NCBI GenBank assembly: GCA_902587515.1
Contig: CACILM010000001.1
Span: 1-64,000 of the forward strand
Length of the DNA: 64,000 nt
Direction: 5' to 3'
Origin: an uncultured Pelagibacteraceae bacterium
GTDB taxonomy: Bacteria > Pseudomonadota > Alphaproteobacteria > Pelagibacterales > Pelagibacteraceae
Within the stretch, counting starts at the first letter, position 1. Every line of letters starts with the position of its first letter. Positions 59,677 through 64,000 of the stretch are shown here, piece after piece. The position numbers and the translations under genes were made by a program. Under the pieces are notes generated by a model. The model was not told where the DNA came from. It saw only the letters and a list, made by a program, of their open reading frames with translations, and ran no database searches.

Positions 59677-60669
59677 TTATAATTTTTTCATTAAACACTC
59701 AGCAATTTGCACAGTATTTAACGCCGCTCCTTTTAATAAGTTATCTGATACTACCCATAAATTGATCGCTTTAATATTTGAATTATCTTTTCTAATTCTT
59801 GATATATAGGTCGTGTAACTTCCCTCAGCTTCTAACGGAGTCATATATCCTCCATCACTACGCTCATCAATAACTTTACAACCTGGGGCATTTTTTAAAA
59901 TTTTTATTATATTCTCAAAATCATAAAGATTATCAAACTCAATATTAATGGACTCTGAATGACCAGTTCTAACTGGAACTCTTACACATGTCGCGGAGAT
60001 ATCGATCTCGTTATTCAAGATTTTTTTTGTTTCATTCGTCATTTTTAATTCTTCTTTAGTGTATCCATCTTGATCAAAGGAATCGATATGTGGAATTAAG
60101 TTAAAAGCAATTTGTTTAGTAAAATTTGTTAACTTAATTTTTTTTCCATCTAAATAATCTCTTGATTGATCAATAAGCTCATCCATAGAATCTTTACCGG
60201 CACCAGAAACTGCTTGGTAAGTCGAAACAATAACTCTTTTGATCTTATATTCATCATGCAATGGTTTTAAAGGAAGAACCATTTGTATAGTTGAACAATT
60301 CGGATTTGCAATAATATTCTTATGATTATTGAGTGCTTCTGAATTTACTTCTGGTACGACAAGTGGAACATCTTTTTGCATTCTAAAATAACTAGAGTTA
60401 TCTATTACAATAGTTTCTTTTGCTGCTTTAGGGACCAATTCTTTAGCTACCTTACTTCCTGCTGCAAAAAAAGTAATCTGAGCTCTAGAAAAATTGTAAT
60501 TTTCTAGATCTTCGATTTCAATTTCTTTATTCTTAAATTTAATCTTATTTCCCGCACTTTTTGAAGATGCTACTAAAAAAAGATTATCGATAGCTAATTT
60601 AGATTTCTCTAAAATTTCTATTGTTTTTCTTCCAACATTTCCTGAGGCACCAATAATTGCAAAATTCAT
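59677..60669 (-). CDS. asd: Aspartate-semialdehyde dehydrogenase
   Basis: Branch-point enzyme toward Lys, Met and Thr. The 330-residue protein has the NADP motif IIGASGNVGRKTIEIL, the catalytic Cys in NPNCSTIQMVLPLKPL, VSTYQAVSGAGKDSMDEL and the His in VRTGHSESINIEF. It lies 11 bases after leuB and 20 before sdhC, as in other alphaproteobacteria with leuCDB-asd. Confidence 0.96.
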   Translation of the reverse strand: MNFAIIGASGNVGRKTIEILEKSKLAIDNLFLVASSKSAGNKIKFKNKEIEIEDLENYNFSRAQITFFAAGSKVAKELVPKAAKETIVIDNSSYFRMQKDVPLVVPEVNSEALNNHKNIIANPNCSTIQMVLPLKPLHDEYKIKRVIVSTYQAVSGAGKDSMDELIDQSRDYLDGKKIKLTNFTKQIAFNLIPHIDSFDQDGYTKEELKMTNETKKILNNEIDISATCVRVPVRTGHSESINIEFDNLYDFENIIKILKNAPGCKVIDERSDGGYMTPLEAEGSYTTYISRIRKDNSNIKAINLWVVSDNLLKGAALNTVQIAECLMKKL

Positions 60670-60680
60670 AATTTCGTACT

Positions 60681-61784
60681 TTATTTCAATTTTGCGATGA
60701 TTGCATCACCCATCTCTGTTGTGGAAACCTCTTTCATATTTTTAGACATGATATCTTTTGTTCTTAAACCATCGTCTAAAACACTTTGAACGGCTTTATC
60801 AAGTAGATCTGCCTCTTTTCCAAGGTCTAAAGAATACCTTAATGCCATAGATAAACTTAAAATAGTAGCTATCGGGTTAGCAATATTTTTTCCCTCAATG
60901 TCTGGGGCAGACCCATGAACTGGTTCGTATAACGATCTAACTCTACCATTTTTATCTTTCGCGCCTAATGATGCAGAGGGTAAAAGACCTAGAGAGCCTG
61001 TAAGCATTGCTGCTTCATCTGATAACATATCACCAAATAAGTTGTCTGCTAAAATAACATCAAATTGTTTTGGATATCTTAAAAGCTGCATTGCACAGTT
61101 ATCAGCTAACATGTGATTTAACTCGACCTTTTTAAATTCTTTATCCTTAATTGCTTGTACTTCTTCTCTCCATAAAATACCTGCTTCCATGACATTAGAT
61201 TTTTCGCAAGAAGTAACCTTATTTTTTCTTTTTTTTGCCAAATCAAAAGCAACACGTGCAATCCGGTGAATTTCTGAAGTAGTGTATGAGTGAGTATTAA
61301 TTCCTTTTCTTTGGTTATTTTCCATTGGTTCAATCCCACGCGGTTCACCGAAATAAATACCACCAGTTAACTCTCTTACAATCATAATATCTAACCCTGA
61401 AACTATTTCCGGTTTAAGAGTTGAAGAATCAACCAGTTGTTTGAAGCAAATAGCTGGCCTTAAGTTAGCAAATAACTTTAACTCTTTTCTAAGTTTTAAA
61501 AGAGCTCTTTCAGGTTTTTTTGAAAATTCCAAATTATCCCATTTAGGTCCGCCACAAGCACCTAATATTACTGCGTCGGACTCCAAAGACTTATAAAAAA
61601 CTTCATCAGTAATTGGAACTTTATTTGCGTCAATAGATGCACCGCCAATTAATTCTTGGCTTAAAACAAAATCTAAAGACTTTGTCTTATTCATCCATTC
61701 AAGTATTTTTCTAACTTCTGCAACCACCTCAGGGCCAATTCCATCACCAGGTAAAAGCAAAATTTTCCTAGTTTTATCAGCCAT
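60681..61784 (-). CDS. leuB: 3-Isopropylmalate dehydrogenase
   Basis: Oxidative decarboxylation in leucine synthesis. The 367-residue beta-decarboxylating dehydrogenase begins [19 protein letters not shown], has the substrate loop [31 protein letters not shown] and the metal/NAD motif [20 protein letters not shown]. Overlaps the end of leuD by eight bases. Confidence 0.97.
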   Translation of the reverse strand: MADKTRKILLLPGDGIGPEVVAEVRKILEWMNKTKSLDFVLSQELIGGASIDANKVPITDEVFYKSLESDAVILGACGGPKWDNLEFSKKPERALLKLRKELKLFANLRPAICFKQLVDSSTLKPEIVSGLDIMIVRELTGGIYFGEPRGIEPMENNQRKGINTHSYTTSEIHRIARVAFDLAKKRKNKVTSCEKSNVMEAGILWREEVQAIKDKEFKKVELNHMLADNCAMQLLRYPKQFDVILADNLFGDMLSDEAAMLTGSLGLLPSASLGAKDKNGRVRSLYEPVHGSAPDIEGKNIANPIATILSLSMALRYSLDLGKEADLLDKAVQSVLDDGLRTKDIMSKNMKEVSTTEMGDAIIAKLK

Positions 61785-62385
61785 TATTAAGAATCCAAGG
61801 TTTTGTGGCTTGTAATTTTTTTTCGTAATTGTCTATGCTGGAAATTTTTTCCATAGAAAGTGCTATGTCATCTAGTCCTTCCATTAAACATTTCTTTTTA
61901 AAGGGATCTAGCTCAAAATTTGCAACTTTATTTCCATATTTTATTTCTTGCTTCTCTAAACTAATTTCGATTTCCTCTTTCCTGTTAGAATATTCAGCTA
62001 GTTCAATCACGATTTTGTCATCAATCTTAATTGGAAGAATTCCATTTTTAAAACAGTTATTGTAAAAAATATCTGCAAAGCTAGCACTTATTACACACTT
62101 TATGCCAAAATCTGATAAAGCCCATGGAGCGTGTTCTCTAGATGAACCACATCCAAAATTTTTTCCTGTTAAAAGAATTTTTGATTTATTATAGGGTTCT
62201 CTATTAAGAATGAATTCAACATTTTCTTTACCATTTTCATCATAACGCATTTCATAAAATAAACTTTTTCCTAAGCCTGTTCTTTTAATGGTTTTTAAAA
62301 ATTGCTTTGGAATAATCATGTCTGTATCAATGTTTTGTAATGATAGATATGATGGTATTGATCTTAAATTGTTAAACTTTTCCAT
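61777..62385 (-). CDS. leuD: 3-Isopropylmalate dehydratase small subunit
   Basis: Pairs with LeuC to isomerise isopropylmalate. The 202-residue swivel-domain protein has [22 protein letters not shown] near the N-terminus and the conserved [17 protein letters not shown]. Starts one base after the leuC stop. Confidence 0.96.
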   Translation of the reverse strand: MEKFNNLRSIPSYLSLQNIDTDMIIPKQFLKTIKRTGLGKSLFYEMRYDENGKENVEFILNREPYNKSKILLTGKNFGCGSSREHAPWALSDFGIKCVISASFADIFYNNCFKNGILPIKIDDKIVIELAEYSNRKEEIEISLEKQEIKYGNKVANFELDPFKKKCLMEGLDDIALSMEKISSIDNYEKKLQATKPWILNNG

Positions 62386-62386
62386 A

Positions 62387-63784
62387 TTATATTTCTCTTA
62401 CATCAGTTAGATGTCCTTTGATTGCTGCTGCGATAGCCATCCCTGGACTGACTAAATGTGTTCTACCTCCACGACCTTGCCTACCTTCAAAGTTTCTATT
62501 TGATGTTGAAGCACATCTTTCTCTAGGTTTTAATTGATCTGGATTCATACCCAAACACATTGAACAGCCAGGCTCTCTCCATTCAAAGCCTGCTTCTTTA
62601 AATATCCTGTCAATTCCCTCTTTTTCGGCTTGCTCTTTAACTAATCCAGATCCTGGAACGACCATTGCGCTTACATTTTTGGCAATTTTTTTGCCTTTTA
62701 AAAGATCTGCAGCTAATCTTAAATCCTCTATTCTTCCATTTGTACAGCTTCCTATGAAAATTTTATCAATTTTTATGTCTGAGATTTTAGTGTTTGCTTT
62801 TAACCCCATATAATCAAGAGATCTTTTCATGGCCATTTTTCTATCTTCGTTCTTTTCATTTTCTGGATCTGGCACAACACCAGTAACTGGTGATACATCT
62901 TGAGGTGAAGTCCCCCAAGTAACAAGTGGTTCTATATTTTTGCCATCAATATTTACCTCTTTATCAAATTTGCAGTCTTTATCTGAATACAAAGTCTTCC
63001 AAAATTCTACAGCTTTAGTCCAATTTTCACCTTTTGGTGACATAGTTTTACCTTTTAAATAACTAAATGTTTTCTCATCTGGTGCGATTAACCCTGCTCT
63101 CGCACCTGCTTCAATGGTCATATTACAAACAGTCATTCTTTCTTCCATGCTTAAACTTTTAATTACATCGCCGGCAAATTCAACTACGTATCCGGTTCCG
63201 CCTGCAGTTCCAATCGTGCCAATAATTTTTAAAATTACGTCTTTTGCAGTAACTCCCTTGGGCAAATTGCCATTAACGTTTATTCTTAAATTTTTTGATT
63301 TCTTTTGCATTAAAGTTTGTGTAGCAAGAACGTGTTCAACTTCAGATGTTCCTATTCCAAAAGCTAATGCACCAAATGCTCCGTGTGTAGCAGTATGGCT
63401 GTCGCCGCATACAATCACTGTACCTGGCTGAGTGAAACCTTGTTCAGGTCCTATAATATGGACTATGCCTTGACGCTTATCATTAACATCAAAAAGTTCT
63501 ACTCCAAAATCTTTACAGTTTTTTCTTAATGTTTCGACTTGAATTCTAGAGTCCTCATCATTTATACCTTTTGACCTGTCAGTTGTAGGAACATTGTGAT
63601 CAGGCACTGCAAGAGTTAATTCTGGTCTTCTGACTTTTCTTTTTTGTAATCTAAGTCCTTCAAAAGCTTGGGGACTCGTAACTTCATGGACTAAATGTCT
63701 ATCGACATAAATTAACGACGTTCCATCGCTTTGTTCATGAACAAGATGGTTTTCCCATATCTTATCGTATAGAGTTTTAGACAT
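62387..63784 (-). CDS. leuC: 3-Isopropylmalate dehydratase large subunit
   Basis: Aconitase-family [4Fe-4S] isomerase of leucine synthesis. The 465-residue protein has [20 protein letters not shown], the cluster ligands in [13 protein letters not shown] and [13 protein letters not shown], and ends with [19 protein letters not shown]. Starts six bases after rplS, so the ribosomal-protein and leucine genes share a transcript. Confidence 0.97.
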   Translation of the reverse strand: MSKTLYDKIWENHLVHEQSDGTSLIYVDRHLVHEVTSPQAFEGLRLQKRKVRRPELTLAVPDHNVPTTDRSKGINDEDSRIQVETLRKNCKDFGVELFDVNDKRQGIVHIIGPEQGFTQPGTVIVCGDSHTATHGAFGALAFGIGTSEVEHVLATQTLMQKKSKNLRINVNGNLPKGVTAKDVILKIIGTIGTAGGTGYVVEFAGDVIKSLSMEERMTVCNMTIEAGARAGLIAPDEKTFSYLKGKTMSPKGENWTKAVEFWKTLYSDKDCKFDKEVNIDGKNIEPLVTWGTSPQDVSPVTGVVPDPENEKNEDRKMAMKRSLDYMGLKANTKISDIKIDKIFIGSCTNGRIEDLRLAADLLKGKKIAKNVSAMVVPGSGLVKEQAEKEGIDRIFKEAGFEWREPGCSMCLGMNPDQLKPRERCASTSNRNFEGRQGRGGRTHLVSPGMAIAAAIKGHLTDVREI

Positions 63785-63790
63785 TTAATT

Positions 63791-64000
63791 TTATTTTTTT
63801 TTGCTAATCGACTTTTCAGCTTTAGCTTTGACTTCTGGAGCCTCTTTTTTAACCTCTTCAACTTTAGTCTCTTGCGTAGCAGGCTCGATCGGTTTTACTT
63901 TTGGCTCCTCAGGCTTCACTGAAATATCGACACCAATTTTCTTTTTAATTTTTTCAGCAATTCTTGCAGATTTACCTTTTCTATCTCTCAAATAATAAAG
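63791..64000 (-). CDS. rplS: 50S ribosomal protein L19 (bL19), C-terminal part, cut by window edge, with extended tail
   Basis: Reading in from the right edge, the minus strand encodes LYYLRDRKGKSARIAEKIKKK, the standard end of bL19, followed by about 45 extra residues rich in Lys, Glu, Pro, Val and Ala (KPEEPKVKPIEPATQE and on to KSISKKK). Usual L19 stops at or near the AEK motif. A TTG within the L19 body could be mistaken for a start of a small hypothetical protein. L19 upstream of leuC is a common alphaproteobacterial order. Confidence 0.9.
   Translation of the reverse strand, partial: LYYLRDRKGKSARIAEKIKKKIGVDISVKPEEPKVKPIEPATQETKVEEVKKEAPEVKAKAEKSISKKK

Noticed and set aside
63791-63991. 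Separate small hypothetical protein at the right edge
   Set aside because: The frame continues to the window edge and encodes the conserved end of ribosomal protein L19.

Overview
The window is a 64 kb piece of a streamlined, very A+T-rich alphaproteobacterial chromosome. Gene content, gene order and protein sequences point to the SAR11 clade (Pelagibacterales, 'Candidatus Pelagibacter'-like). Supporting signs are the near absence of intergenic DNA, a SAM-II riboswitch almost identical in sequence to the aptamer known from marine metX genes, a TAXI-type TRAP transporter, the Suv3-like helicase/fdxA/carD cluster, and the order leuCDB-asd-sdhCDAB-mmsA-mdh-sucCDAB-lpd-priA-atpHAGDC. No insertion sequence, prophage, CRISPR array or integrase is visible, and no gene-free stretch exceeds about 210 bases.

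Layout. 1-5.5 kb: pyruvate dehydrogenase E1 (cut by the left edge, carrying an N-terminal lipoyl domain) and E2, a DMT-family exporter and a PaaI-like thioesterase. 5.5-10.2 kb (minus): a TAXI TRAP uptake system and an aminotransferase. 10.4-14.3 kb (plus): Suv3-like RNA helicase, TerB-like protein, 7Fe ferredoxin and CarD. 14.3-14.5 kb (minus): a 24-codon gene for an extremely basic peptide. 14.6-18.5 kb (minus): acyl-CoA synthetase, tRNA-Leu(CAA), BASS transporter, a protein with two related winged-helix halves and a small membrane protein. 18.5-27.5 kb: short opposed transcription units for YqaA/DsbB/Coq7, HNH protein, esterase, HIG1 protein, TlpA, argH-lptM-lysA-plsC and tyrA-hisC. 27.6-36.8 kb (plus): SAM-II riboswitch-metX-metW-gloB, then rplU-rpmA-obgE-proB-proA-nadD-rsfS-ctpA-rppH. 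36.8-51.3 kb (minus): F1 ATPase (atpHAGDC), priA, and sucCD-sucAB-lpd. 51.4-53.9 kb: two convergent glycosyltransferase-type genes. 53.9-64 kb (minus): mdh, mmsA, sdhCDAB, asd, leuCDB and the end of rplS.

How it works together: most TCA-cycle enzymes, the PDH and OGDH complexes with one E3 gene, succinate dehydrogenase and the F1 ATPase lie together, so the window encodes much of central respiratory metabolism. Amino acid biosynthesis (Leu, Arg, Lys, Tyr/Phe, His, Met, Pro) fills the rest.

The observations most worth following up are: (i) both heme b axial histidines of succinate dehydrogenase appear to be replaced (Gln in SdhC, Phe in SdhD) although quinone-site residues are kept; (ii) the SAM-II aptamer is followed by an intrinsic terminator that can pair exclusively with the aptamer's 3' strand, suggesting transcriptional control; (iii) a 24-residue Lys/Arg peptide gene has its own promoter, structured leader, ribosome site and terminator; (iv) a lipoyl domain is fused to the PDH E1 subunit; (v) a tRNA-Leu sits four bases before the start codon of an acyl-CoA synthetase.
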